From Hysterangium stoloniferum (lineage: Eukaryota; Basidiomycota; Agaricomycetes; Hysterangiales; Hysterangiaceae), in the NCBI GenBank assembly GCA_015178975.1, contig WHVD01000013.1:124001-188000 (forward strand): a stretch of 64,000 nt of DNA, given 5' to 3'. Positions within the stretch are counted from its first letter, which is position 1; every line of letters starts with the position of its first letter. This document shows positions 10,433 to 21,226 of this stretch, in pieces. The notes beneath the pieces are model-generated. The model made no database searches and was not told where the DNA came from. It worked only from the letters and a program-made list of their open reading frames with translations. The position numbers and the translations under genes are program-made.

Positions 10433-10795
10433 TGTTAAGAGTCATGCATGGAGCTTATTGGAGGGTTTCCGGAGAAACCCATGGGAAAGCCAGTAGGACT
10501 TGGCTTCAGCTTATAGGCTGCACCCTCACAAGATCATCTTGTCCAATTTCAAATGGGTGGACGGGAATCCCAGGATGTCCAGGGACTGGTGTGTGGGACA
10601 GGGTTGGAGATAGACAGGAGCAGAGTCTGGCAGGTATTCTGGTGACTGATACATGAAGTAACGAAGGTCGAGCATGGACAGGTCTGACAGGAGTCCGGTG
10701 GGTATTCTGGTAAACTGATAATTGGTGTGTGTAGGGTGCAGGTGCATATAAGTTAGTGCCTGGAGTCCAGTGGGATTTCCAGTTGTACTGTAACA
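10433..10795 (-). repeat. 3' LTR of element D
   Basis: On the plus strand it reads TGTTAAGAGTCATGC...GTACTGTAACA, and in the sense of the element TGTTACAGTAC...CTTAACA. It pairs with 17993-18353 and with the solo LTR at 20406-21221. It is preceded by the left target-site duplication GCCAC. Confidence 0.93.
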
Positions 10796-10945
10796 GTACC
10801 CTCCCTTTATGCCGAAGTCCCAAAGAGGCTCTAGAACTTGATAAGGTTTTGTTGGCTACATGCATGTGTCAGAAAGTCATGTCAGTTACATGTATGTGTC
10901 ATAGAGTCACATGATCTGGAAGGTATGGTTCAGATGTGACGAGCC

Positions 10946-10956
10946 TATATAAAAAA
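10946..10956 (+). promoter_or_regulatory. TATA-like box for the antisense ORF of element D
   Basis: TATATAAAAAA lies about 46 bp before the ATG at 11002 on the strand opposite to gag-pol. A matching TATAAAAA sits upstream of the equivalent antisense ORF of family E. Promoter function is inferred. Confidence 0.4.
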
Positions 10957-11001
10957 TTGAAAAAATGAAAATTTCTTCTTCTTTATTACCCCCATCATCA
11001 A

Positions 11002-11674
11002 ATGGGTCCCAAGCCAACACCACACAGACCAGTAACAGCTGCCAGGCCCTCCACGGGCACTCTATATCAGGCTCCACTCACTGCTGCCCAAATCTTGGTG
11101 CAGTGGGAGGAACAATGCCATCAACAAGAGGAGGCAGAGAGGGAGGCCAAGGAGGCTGAGGAGCAGCTGGACAGAGAGTACCAGGTGGCACTGGTTGCAG
11201 AGAAAGAGGCTGAGGAGCAGAGGAAGAGGGATGAGGAGGAGGCTGCACAGGTTGCCACAGAGAAAGCCAAGGCAGCTGCAGTCGCCATGGGTAAGGTACT
11301 GTAAGTACCAGTGATCCACAATGTCGACTTGACTGACTTTGCATTTTCAGCACAAAGTGGCAGAGGTTGAGTCCAAGTCCAAGGGGGAGCCAGAGAGCCC
11401 CCAAAAGGTAAGTCTCAGGTCCATGGGTATTCCAGGAAACTAACCACATCAACAGAAGGCAAAGAAAATGGCTCTGGTCCACCTTCAAGTTAAAAATGAA
11501 CCACGGTGTTCCAGTTGTAATGACCAGAACACTGACTGCCATCGGAAGTCCAGGTGGGGTCCGGGCTATTGGCAGTGTGTGCACCTCAAAGTGAGGTGCT
11601 TGCTTGTCCACGATCCCACGGGGTCCGTGGAGTGCAGTCAGAGAGAAGATAGTGGTCTGGGTTTGAGCAGGTAA
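11002..11674 (+). CDS. Antisense ORF of element D: Glu-rich coiled coil plus Cys cluster
   Basis: This unit runs opposite to gag-pol. Exon 1 (11002 to about 11295-11300) encodes a Gln/Glu/Ala/Lys-rich coiled coil (QWEEQCHQQEEAEREAKEAEEQ). Intron-like sequences follow: GTAAGT at 11301 to CAG at 11350, and GTAAGT at 11409 to CAG about 11454. The last exon has a cysteine cluster (CSSCNDQNTDCHRK...YWQCVHLKVRC, C-x2-C-x6-C and C-x6-C spacing) and stops at 11674. The first splice phase is imperfect: the best downstream frame needs the weak donor at 11296. The cluster looks like a zinc-binding fold, but I cannot assign it to a named family. It is truncated or decayed relative to an unknown parent. 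Confidence 0.45.
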
Positions 11675-13112
11675 GCTGTATGAAAGTCAGTAACAATCTC
11701 TGTGGCATTACCGAGTTCCATGGCCAAAATCCATGAAGTCTCTTCATCAGTGTCCTTGTAACCCGCCCACTTGACCAAGTAAAGCAGTTTACAAGTGTGT
11801 CGATGCTTATCAATTTTTGAATCTAAAATTTGTGAGATTTCAAACTTGGGTTCTCCGTCAATAATGACCAGAGGAGGTGGAGATTGTACACAATCCAGGA
11901 TAGTGTTAGCAGTACAAGGTTCTAGCATAGAAACATGAAATACTGGGTATACCATGCACATGCTATCTGGAAGCTGTAGGGTCCAAGAAACTGAACCTAC
12001 TTGTACTATTATTTCAAATGGACCTAAATATTTTTCAGCAAGCTTCTTTGATGGACAGGTAGTCCAGAAGAATTGAGCTTTGACAAAAATGTGATCACCA
12101 ATTTTGAAGTTGAGTGGCAGAATCCAGTGTTTGTCCACTGAATGCTGATATTGCTCTTGGGTGGACATTATTGCAGTCCAGAGTTCCTCATGGAGCTTGT
12201 GGAGGTCCATGACGAACTCTTGAGCATGGGCAGAGGTGAGATTTCATTCTGGATGTACTGTAATATTTGGATTACATCCTTTATTTGCAAAGAATGGGTA
12301 AATGCCAGTAGTGGCTGAAGGTGCATTGTTGTAAGCAAATTCTGCAAGTGGTAACAGGGATTTCCAATTGTCCTGTTGATAGTTGCATATACATACATGG
12401 AGGCATTGTTCCAATGTCTGATTGACATGCTCGGTTTGTCCGTCACCTTTCAGGTGATGTCCAGACATGAAGTGTAACTTCATGTCCAAGGATTTCCTGA
12501 GGGATCTAAAAAAGTGAGACATGAACTCTGATCCTCGATCAGAAGTTACGTGAGATGGAACTCCATGCTTGGAAAATACATTGATAATAAAAAGTTCCGC
12601 TAACTGCATGGATGTGATGGTATCATATGTAGGAATGAATATATCTTGTTTTGAGAATCTGTCAATAATGACTAGAATGGTGGAAAAGCCTTCAGAGTCT
12701 GGTAGGTGTTCGATGAAATCCATAGAGATGGAATTCCATGGGTATTCCGGTACCGGGAGTTGTTTCAAAAGGCTGTATGGCTTGTGACATGTGGACAAGT
12801 AGTGCAATATTTACAATAGTGCTTAATGAATCCTTGGAGTCTGGGCCAAGTGTATTCTCTTCTTATTAATGATAGAGTTTTGTTGAACCCAAAATATCCC
12901 AAGAGTGGATGGTCATGTTTGTACTGGAGGATCCTGAGGTGGAGGCTGTCAGAGTCTGGTACATAGATGCAATCATCAAGTCTAATGAAACCATGCTGGT
13001 TGAGAGACCACTGGGGTTGACTGGGGTCCACAGGATTGTCAAGGTGTGCTTTAGTTATCGGGTCTAGTGGAATTGCCGATAGAATATCTTGATGTAACTT
13101 CTCAATATCCAT
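11638..13112 (-). pseudogene. pol: Element D integrase and chromodomain
   Basis: From the 5' side it has a zinc-finger region (HDHPLLGYFGFNKT...CKYCTTC), the integrase core with first Asp in ISMDFIEHLP, second Asp in TSDRGSEF and the HHLKGDGQTEHVNQ stretch, then the GPFEI C-terminal motif and a chromodomain (FEISQILDSK...LYLVKWAGY) near the 3' end. The frames overlap at 12765-12807 and break again near 12210-12244, so at least two shifts interrupt it. The chromodomain places the element in the chromovirus branch of Ty3/Gypsy. Confidence 0.9.
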
Positions 13113-13256
13113 AATGATAATTCAATGGACAATGGGATGGATGAGGAAAGTCACATGGACTGATGTGGTAAGTTGCTGATTCGTAAAAATGGGTTTCAAG
13201 TTGTGTGGGTTTACTGTGGCATAGTCATTGCTCCCCTCTTTAGGATAGACATCCCA

Positions 13257-14495
13257 TCATCTAGTTAAAGTGTCAGGTTTGCCGCCAAGGTGACCAGGTT
13301 GAAAGTAGATAATCATATTGAAAGCTGATAGGTATTCAGACCAGTGGGCCTGCTGGCGGGTCAAAAGTTTTGTAGTAGAAAAGTATTCCAGGTTTTTGTG
13401 ATCTGTTACAACATCAATCGGAATTCCCAAGCCTTCCAAATAGTGTCGCCACATTTTGAAAGCTGAAAAAATTGCCAGGAGTTCCTTATCATGAACATCA
13501 TAATTGAGCTCTGCTCCAGTGAAAGTCCAGGACAGAAAAGTCACGGGGTGGACTTCTTCATCGGAGTCCTGGATAGACAGAATGGCTCCAAGTGCATAGT
13601 CCAAGGTGTCCATTCCAACAATGAGTGGGAAGTCTGGTTTCCAATGTGACAGAATTGGAGCTGAAGAAAAAGAATCTTTTAAAAGATTGAAAGCTTTTTG
13701 ACACTTATCATTAAAATTCCATGGAGTATCCTTGCGCATAAGACAGGTAAGGAGAACCATGATGTCAGAATATCCATGGATAAACTGTCAGTAAAAGTTG
13801 GCAAAGCTGAGGAAGGATTGTATATCTTTGACTTTTCTGGGTTCTGGCCAATCTTTGATGACTTGTACTTTAGTTTCATCCATGTGGAGTCCACTAGGTC
13901 CTATTATGAAGCCCAGGTATTCCATGGAGTCCATGTCAAAAGTACATTTTTTACCATTCATGAATAAACCATGTTGCCTGAGTCTCTGGAAAACTTCACA
14001 GACTTATTTGTCATGTTCCGCAGGTTCCTCGGAGCAGATAAGAATGTCATCCAAGTAAACAATGATGCATACATCAAGCATGTCAGAGAAAATGTCATTA
14101 ATAAAATGTTGAAAAACAGATGGAGCATTGGTGAGTCCAAAGGGCATCACCAACCACTCAAAGGCCCCATAATAGGTTCTGAAAGTGGTTTTCCATTCAT
14201 CTCCCATGGACATCCAGACCAAATGGTAGGCATGTTTAAGGTCTATCTTGGTATAAATCTGGGCATTCTGTGGAGCATCAAGCAGGTGAGATATGAGTGG
14301 GAGTGGATACTTATCCTTTTTTGTGACAGCATTGAGTCCTTTGAAATCAATACATAGTCTAAGGGATCCATCCTTTTTATTGACAAACAGAACAGGTGCT
14401 CCAAAAGGAGACTTAGAGGGTCTGATAAAACCTATTGACAAATGTTCATCCAGGAAATTGCGGATTGCAGAAAGTTCCGTGGATGAAAGCAGGTA
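13257..14495 (-). pseudogene. pol: Element D reverse transcriptase and RNase H
   Basis: The RT carries the fingers/palm motifs ([34 protein letters not shown]) and the catalytic YLDD (VYLDDILI). RNase H follows (VGMDTLDYALGAILS, TDHKNLEYF). The frame is interrupted by TAA at 14004-14006 and by TGA at 13788-13790, where relatives read Arg, without a frame change. The 5' side is cut by the solo LTR at 14501-15199, beyond which the linker to protease continues (15205-15462, KYHNFVDVFSKE-type). Confidence 0.92.
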
Positions 14496-14500
14496 AGGGG

Positions 14501-15199
14501 TGTTAAGAACTGGAAACTGACTAATGTCGGTGGCCGACGGGGACCGATCGGAAGGACTTGGCTTCAGCTTATGTGCTGCGCCCTCGCAAATATCCGTAGG
14601 TTGTCCTTAAATTTTGGACAGGCGAAGACTAAATCCTAAGAAGGACCTTTCGGTGAGATACCGATTGGAACCGAAGGACAGGTCAAGTGTCGGGCCAAGG
14701 GATCGGGCCAAGAATGGGCGAGCGCATCTAGTATGAGACTGCTACAGACGTATGAGGGTATTCTGAGTCGATATTCTGATTGCCTAGTAACTACAATTAC
14801 AGCGAGTTCATATACAAGTAACAGGCGTCTAGAAAATACTAATGGGGAGGAGGGCGGAAAACGGCATTAACATTAAGCTTGACTAGGAACAGGAAGTTTA
14901 TGATTAGTTCGGAGGCCGATGATAACCGAGAATGGAAATTACGATAAAAGGAAATAGTTCGAGGACTACAAATATAGATAGACATATGTGGAACATAAGA
15001 TGAGACGGATCAACATGATGAAAGGGACATATCAAAGCATAACCAGACAGAAAGGCGTAGTCGGGTTTGATTGACCGGAGAGCATACGTCAGCGTCGGGG
15101 AACCGACGGCTTGCGAAGGGTTGTATTGTCGAAGACGTATAACGAGGGTATTCCATCGGGGACCGTCGGCATGCGAAGGGTTGCGACACAGTCGTAACA
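14501..15199 (-). repeat. Solo LTR family B nested in element D (TSD AGGGG)
   Basis: TGTTAAGAACTGG...CAGTCGTAACA is flanked by AGGGG on both sides (14496-14500, 15200-15204). Removing it rejoins the pol frame around the EEGAQLP-L region. The partial copy at 7225-7448 is the same family. Confidence 0.94.
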
Positions 15200-15204
15200 A
15201 GGGG

Positions 15205-15462
15205 TAGCTGGGCACCTTCTTCGAGGTCAATTTTTTAAGTCATACTCTCTTTACTAAAAACATCCACAAAGTTATGATATTTTTCCAAGATGCCTTCTAG
15301 ATCAGCAGTTTTCTCAGATGCAGATACCGGAGTTGAGAAATGACCAGTTGCTTCATCAATTTTCAAATTGATAGTGAACACCTGGGACCCATACATTTTT
15401 GTAGCCCTAATAAATGCTGCAGCATTAATAAGAGAAATATATAGAGGTGCTGTGGGTTCTGG
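15205..15462 (-). pseudogene. pol: Element D linker between protease and reverse transcriptase
   Basis: On the minus strand the segment reads through a typical Gypsy linker (GILEKYHNFVDVFSKES), with the start of the DLKIDLEEG stretch near 15205. It is isolated by solo LTRs on both sides. A frame break occurs near 15232-15238. Confidence 0.75.
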
Positions 15463-15467
15463 GGAAG

Positions 15468-16128
15468 TGTGAAGGATAGGTCATATAGGAAGCGTGACTA
15501 AAGGCTCTAAGCCTAGACCTTAAGCCGCTTTATAATACAATTATTTCATTTTGTTTTATATTTTTTATTCTCTCTTTATCATTCATAAATACGCTTTATA
15601 GTTCAAGAGCCCATGTATGCTTGTGGGCACTCTCGCCCACAAGAAGTATGCATATGTCACAGTAGTAGTCACACGACTAAATTTTAGACACTTTTCAACC
15701 CTGACAACCATCACCTGCACACGCAAGTACTGGTTTGGGGTCTTGTCTAAAACAAACTTCTACTTATCTCTCTTCATTGAGTTATAGTAATTACATTTCG
15801 TACTGAAACAGTCGAAATCCATTATTACTATTTGACTCAACTTCAAGCTCTTGACTAGTGCGGTAAGAATATCCATCGTAACTAACTTTCTTAGGATATT
15901 CTCTCTCTTTCGTGCACTACGTACTTTCTCTTGTCTATTCGGCCTTCAGCCCAACTAGCTAAACAATCGAATTGTACCGTAAGGTCGATCCGTCCTTGTA
16001 ATTATCTGCCGATCGTGCCTTAAAGGTCAATCACAATCTACATCTTAAACTACTAGTCGATTGTATTTCGTACTATCGTTAGTCGATAACAATTGTACAT
16101 TGAGTGGTAAACTACTCGACCCTTTACA
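15468..16128 (+). repeat. Solo LTR family C nested in element D (TSD GGAAG)
   Basis: TGTGAAGGATAGG...CCCTTTACA is flanked by GGAAG (15463-15467 and 16129-16133). Its ends and the internal ATTGTACCGTAAGGTCGATCC-like block resemble family A, so it is a diverged relative, inserted in the opposite sense to element D. Confidence 0.94.
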
Positions 16129-16133
16129 GGAAG

Positions 16134-16677
16134 CCATGGGTACCATAGGGATCACAGGAGTCCTCAAGACTGCAGGTGCTGGGAAGGCTATGGGTGCTGT
16201 GGAGGCCGTGTCGGGTACAGTTTTCTCAGAAGCCACAGGTGTCTGGACAGTTATGCTGTTTGCTACCCAGTCAATCAACAGATTGTAGCGGGTAAGCCAG
16301 TTATGTCCTAAGACAACTGAGCAACTTGAGTCTAACTGGGTCACATAGAAAGTGACCAACTGGGATGTTCCACATGGGAAACAGATGGATAAATCACAAG
16401 CTTGGGTGATAACTGAATTGCTTGTGTCATCAAAAAGTTGGAGGCCAACCAGATTTATCGGATAAGTTGACAACAGATTATTTTGCATGAATTTTGTATC
16501 TAAAAAACAATGAGTTGAGCCAGAATCTATGAGTACTGAAAAAATGAATTTCGGAATCCTATTAGACATAAGTTTAATAAAAAATGAGTCAAAGTGCAAA
16601 AGAGCAGATGCATTGAGATGGGTAAACTCGTGAATACACGGAGAGGCAACACAACCCCCAACCCACGTGGAGTCCAC
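16134..16677 (-). pseudogene. pol: Element D retropepsin-like protease
   Basis: The aspartic protease motif [13 protein letters not shown] and a second conserved block [17 protein letters not shown] are present. The downstream Pro/Ala-rich linker is cut by the LTR at 16128. It matures gag-pol in active relatives. Confidence 0.88.
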
Positions 16678-16754
16678 AGGGTTGCTTACTCTTTTTTTGA
16701 GTCAGAAGCCAGTTTCTCCTTCGATGGGGATTCCATGGAGGAAGTCTTGGCTGT

Positions 16755-17958
16755 TCAACCTTTTGCAGAGTTTGCTTTCACCAATGGACATTCTGGAACT
16801 TGATGACTTGGTTTTCTGCACAAGAGACAAAGGTTATTGTCCATATGACATTGTCTTTCTTGTGGAGTCAATTTGCCATTGGGTCCGAGCTTGCCTGTGA
16901 GGTCAGGTTTTCTAGTTTGCTTGCCAGACTGTTGACCTTTGTTGTTGTTATTGTTGTTGTTGTTAGAAGACTTTTTATCGTTCTTCTTATCGGATTGCGT
17001 GGAGTTTTGGTTGCTGGTGGATGAAGTGTTGTTGTTTGGTTTTATTGGCCATGGACTTGTTGACCTTATCCGTGGAGGTCTCGTGGGCAACTTCCACACA
17101 ATGTTCCCAATAGCGTGCATCCACGTTTTGAGCCTTGAGGCTCATATGGGACAGTGTTTTTGGCTTGCCATCTTCTCCTTTTGAGACTTCATCTTTAAGG
17201 CAGGATGGCAGACCGGCATAGAATTGGTGGCAGAGAGTGGGATTGTCCCACTGACAACAAGCTGCAAGATTGTTGAATTGGACAATATAGTCTGTGATGC
17301 ACTGTGTGTCCTTCATATGAAGATTAGTGAGACTATTCTCGGCTTCTCCTGTTGGGTCATATGGGCCAAAGTTGGTTTCTAGCTCCTCACCAAAAGCATC
17401 CCAATCTTTGAGCCAAGGCGGCTCTTCCTCGGAAAGTCCACTAAAAGCCAGTTCAAACCATTTCAATGCAGATCCCGAGAGGTATGAAAGTGCATAGTTG
17501 ACTTTTTGAGAGTCCATGGAAAATGTGGCAGATTGATCACAGAAATTGAAGTGACATTGCATGAGGAAAGTGGAAAGTTTGTTTGGGTTGGAACCCATAA
17601 AGGGTTCCAGAGCATTGACTTTTGACCACAGAGGTTCTGGATCCTTCTTACTGCCTTCTCCGAGCATGTGATTCATCAATCTCTCTAAAGTGATTGCTAA
17701 CAACTCAGAGGTGGGGTCTGAAAGTGGTGGTCGATCGTTAAATGGGGGATTTTTGACACCTTTGCCCTTGTCAGGGGCCACAGACTTGTCCTCATTCTTG
17801 GATTCATCCAGGTTTTCCGGGACTTCTTCAATATGGGCTTCTTCCATGGTGGCTGGCTGGTTTGTGAGTGTCTGGCTGGTATACAAAGTAAGTGGGGAAT
17901 GAAGAGTTGATGGTCCAGATAATGATTCCTGTACATGTGCTTTTCTTCTTGGTGGCAT
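16755..17958 (-). pseudogene. gag: Element D gag with CCHC zinc knuckle (frameshifted)
   Basis: The ATG at 17958 (MPPRRKAHVQES) lies only 34 nt after the 5' LTR. A retrotransposon-gag core follows (QKVNYALSYLSGSALKWFE...DWDAFGEELE). The frame shifts by one base near 17045 and then continues through an Asn-rich linker to the zinc knuckle CLLCRKPSHQVPEC (C-x2-C-x4-H-x4-C) near 16790. Gag would package element RNA; this copy is broken. Confidence 0.88.
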
Positions 17959-17992
17959 ATTGAACAATCTGCAAGTCTTAGTCAGAAAATAC

Positions 17993-18353
17993 TGTTAAGA
18001 GTTGTGCATGGAGCTTATTGGAGGGTTTCTGGAGAAACCTGCAGGAAAGCCAGTACGACTTGGCTTCAGCTTATAGGCTGCGCCCTCACAAGATCATCTT
18101 GTCCAATTTCAAATGGGTGGATGGGAATCCTGGGGAGTCCAGGGACTGGTGCATGGGACAGGGTCTGAGATAGACAGGAGCGAAGTCTGGCAGGTATTCT
18201 GGTGACTGATACATGAAGTAATGAAGGTCGAGCATGGACAGGTCTGACGTACAGAGTCCAGTGGGTATTCTGGTAAACTGATAATTGGTGCATGTAGAGT
18301 GTGGGTGCATATAAGTTAGTGCCCAGAGTCCAGCAGGACTTCCAGTCATAACA
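17993..18353 (-). repeat. 5' LTR of element D
   Basis: On the plus strand it reads TGTTAAGAGTTGTGC...CAGTCATAACA, followed by the right target-site duplication GCCAC. It pairs with 10433-10795. Confidence 0.93.
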
Positions 18354-19083
18354 GCCACCACCTACACCCGATGGACACACTGCTTCGCACTATGTGCCCA
18401 CAGGGCCACCTTGTGTGCTGGCACTGCAAAGGCAGTCAGCACCTATGCAAGTGCTGGCATGCCACATGGACCTACACAGTGCTGGGTGGGATTACATAAG
18501 CACTGAAGTGCGGCTATGCACTGTAGGGTGCATACATGCCATTTTTAGTGTTCTTCTCAGATTTTTCATAAATAAAAAATACTAAATAAATATTAAATCA
18601 ATAGTATAAATAGTAGACCTGTACATATACATTTCTTTAGTTTCAATCTCTTAGGAATCCCACTAAAACAAGTGTGATCTCCCCTGTCATTGAGCTGTCC
18701 CCTCACCACTTTTATTTCTGTGTTCTATCTTGTGTTTGGTAGCCTTGTTAGTGTTGCCCTAACAGAAGATTGAAACTCCTTTAACAACTCTACCATCTAT
18801 CTCTCTACCCTTCTCTCTCTCTCAACAAATCTATTCTCCTTTTTTTCTCTCCCAATAACTCCCCACATCCAATTCCCCATTCCTCCATCTCTCAACCTCT
18901 CAGGCTCTGTGCACTGTCAACAAATCTCCCTTATAGTGTGTTGTGACCTTTTTACTTAGGAACACCAACTGTTGGGGCTGGTTCTCATTTTGAGACAGCT
19001 TTCAGTTCTCCAGAAATTAACCCTGTGATTCTGGGATCAGGCACTTTTGTAGCTAGCTTTCTTTCACACACACACTCCTGAGG
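18354..19083. other. Gene-free segment, formerly contiguous with 9795-10432
   Basis: No credible coding frame is present. Removing element D joins this stretch to the Pro/Gln repeat side. It has a GCAC/GTGC-rich part (18400-18540), the inverted partner (18480-18640) of the repeat at 5955-6055, and a pyrimidine-rich stretch (18780-18900). Confidence 0.5.
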
Positions 19084-19088
19084 GAAGA

Positions 19089-19518
19089 TGTCACAACCGT
19101 CACATGTCACGCATTGTCACAAACATTCAAAGGTAACTTTCGACAACTCTTCAACCTATCGAATTCAACTCGACAAAACCGAACATTAATCGACACCATC
19201 GAATCTCTTTCGACATGTCTCATTTCGACGTCATATATGATTTCATAATTAGTTCATAACATAGTCATAACGATACGACGAAAAGCATAAAAGGGCTACG
19301 AAAGAAGCGAGGGAAGTCAGTCGAAATATCTGTATATTAGTGATATTAGTAATCTACTTTGTCGTAACTTCTTCAACAAATACTTCCGTGAGTTCTCACG
19401 ACTGGTAATAGCCTCTTACTTCATCGACAGGGTGAATATATACTTCGTCGAACAAGGCTTTCGAGTTCGGTTGATAGAATAATATTCGACTTTATCGAAG
19501 AATAATCGATTCGTGACA
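19089..19518. repeat. Solo LTR, family G (TSD GAAGA)
   Basis: TGTCACAACCGTCACATG...GATTCGTGACA is flanked by GAAGA (19084-19088 and 19519-19523). It has a TCGA-rich composition unlike its neighbours and appears only once in the window. Confidence 0.88.
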
Positions 19519-19523
19519 GAAGA

Positions 19524-20079
19524 TCAGTGCACACCCTACCCTATTGGACCCCACCTCTTTTTTTTCCCCTTTTACAGATACCATGGATACCTCTCCCCCT
19601 ACCACATCCTCTACTCCTTCTATTCAAGAGCTACAGCAAAAGATACTTCAGATGCAGCAGCTTTTGAAGGATCTTCAGCCATCTCTACCTACCTCATCAG
19701 CCAGTGTGGCAAATGATATGGTGAAGTGATGCAAGGAATAATGGAATGTCATTAGAACAGAACTGAGATAGAGTGGCTGAAAAAGGAAATCATTAAGTGG
19801 GTGTGTTGTTGGGCATCACAATGCCAGAGGTCAGTATATGTAGGTTGAAAATACACATAAGAACCTGAACAACATGGCTCTTAACAGAAAAGGTTCTAAA
19901 TCAATATTTGAACTGGAGGTTAGTGAAATACAAGACAACAATTTATACTAAAAGATTCAATGACAGACAGATGAGTGAAATGGAAGGAAAGTGGAGTATG
20001 AGTATAAAGAGAATAAATGGGGAGCTAGAACCTGCAGAAGTCTCCAATATGACATGGGAAGGGCAATCACAGTTATTTG
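19524..20079 (+). other. Gene-free DNA with a short helical ORF
   Basis: A 48-codon ORF (19583-19729) encodes a Ser/Pro start and a Gln/Leu-rich helix (IQELQQKILQMQQLLKDLQ); no family is recognised. Sequence from about 20010 onward recurs at 21893-22060. Confidence 0.35.
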
Positions 20080-20280
20080 GGAAGCTGGAAGTCCAAATGT
20101 GGAACAAAAAACCTGACACTTCAAGAGAAACAATTGGGGAAGAATGAAAATACTATTCCAAGGCAAATACATATGACTGCTGATGTAGTGTTTAAGGACA
20201 TTATTATTAAACACATAGGGAAGTATTCAGGCCCAGTTGCAAAGAGAGACTTATTAAATTATAGAATTATAAATAATTAA
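20080..20280 (+). pseudogene. Helitron helicase C-terminal remnant 1
   Basis: It reads NNWGRMKILFQ...TADVVFKDIII, with stops between. This matches the end of Helitron Pif1-type helicases (…SRCTS…KVLL…NIVFKEIL type) and the better preserved copy at 21227-21822. It is a short decayed tail. Confidence 0.6.
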
Positions 20281-20405
20281 TAAAATTTAAACAAGTTTTT
20301 GAGTTAGATGACATGCTCTGATAAGTGCTTAGAATTGTTGATACAGAGTAAAGTTGTGGGATGGAGCAAATATATGTACATGTACAATTGGCAAATGGAC
20401 CACAG

Positions 20406-21221
20406 TGTTAAGAGTCGTGCACAGAGCTTATTGGAGGGTTTCCAGAGAAACCCATGGGAAAGCCAGTAGGACTTGGCTTCAGCTTATAGGCTGCACCCTC
20501 ATGAGATTGTGTCATCCAATTTCAGATGGGCGGATGGGAATCCCAGGGAGTCCAGGAGGAGTTCGTGGGTTGAGAGGTTGGGGGTTGAGATACATAGGTC
20601 AGAGGTCGAGTGATAGATGGGTCGGAGCCCACAGGCTCCAACAAGGTCAAGTGGTGTGTTTCAAAGAGGAGTTTAGAGCAGAAAATGTACTTGATATTAC
20701 TGGGGGGAATCTAAGCTGATTTTCTGACTGGATTGTATGTACAACATCTGCCAGACTATATAGACTGTGGAATGAATAACATACCAAATCCAGTAATAAT
20801 GAAAACTAAACTAGCAAACATGAAATGAGATAAATAAACACCAAACTTGGTGTTAGGAATGGAATGGAGTGGAGTGGAGTCTGAATTGTGACAGTTGTAA
20901 AACCATAATGGGAATGGGGTAGGAGCAGAGTCCGAATCATAACAGGTCATTTGACCATAACGGGAACAGGGCTCAGTTAGAGAGCTGTTGGGTTTTCCGA
21001 GTGGGGTCTGGTGACTGGTGTGTGGGACAGGGTCAGAGATAGACAGAAGCAGAGTCTGGTGGGTATTCCAGTGACTGGTACATGAAGTAATGAAGGTTGA
21101 GCGTGGACAGGTCTGACTATGGAGTCTGGCGGGTATTCCAGTAAACTGATAATTGGTACGTGTAGGGTGCAGGTGCATATAAGTTAGTGCCCGGAGTCCG
21201 GTGGGATTTCCAGTCATAACA
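20406..21221 (-). repeat. Long solo LTR, family D (TSD CACAG)
   Basis: TGTTAAGAGTCGTGC...CAGTCATAACA is flanked by CACAG (20401-20405 and 21222-21226). Both ends match the LTRs of element D, but about 450 bp of extra sequence lies between about 20553 and 21010. It is a long LTR variant or a copy with an internal insertion whose borders I cannot define. It lies within Helitron-derived DNA. Confidence 0.9.
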
Positions 21222-21226
21222 CACAG

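Larger units (their letters stand above)
10433..18353 (-). mobile_element. Full-length Ty3/Gypsy chromodomain element, family D (TSD GCCAC)
   Basis: Two LTRs (10433-10795 and 17993-18353) enclose gag, protease, reverse transcriptase, RNase H, integrase and chromodomain, all on the minus strand. GCCAC flanks the whole unit (10428-10432 and 18354-18358). A polypurine tract (AAAGGGAGGGTAC on the minus strand) abuts the 3' LTR at 10796. Two solo LTRs are nested inside (14501-15199 and 15468-16128); without them the element is about 6.5 kb. The two LTRs differ at many C/T positions, so the insertion is not recent. A spliced-looking antisense ORF lies between the chromodomain and the 3' LTR. Confidence 0.95.

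Noticed and set aside
17959-17992. tRNA primer-binding site after the 5' LTR of element D
   Set aside because: The 34-nt leader shows no clear match to a tRNA 3' end (no TGG start); self-priming is possible but could not be shown.
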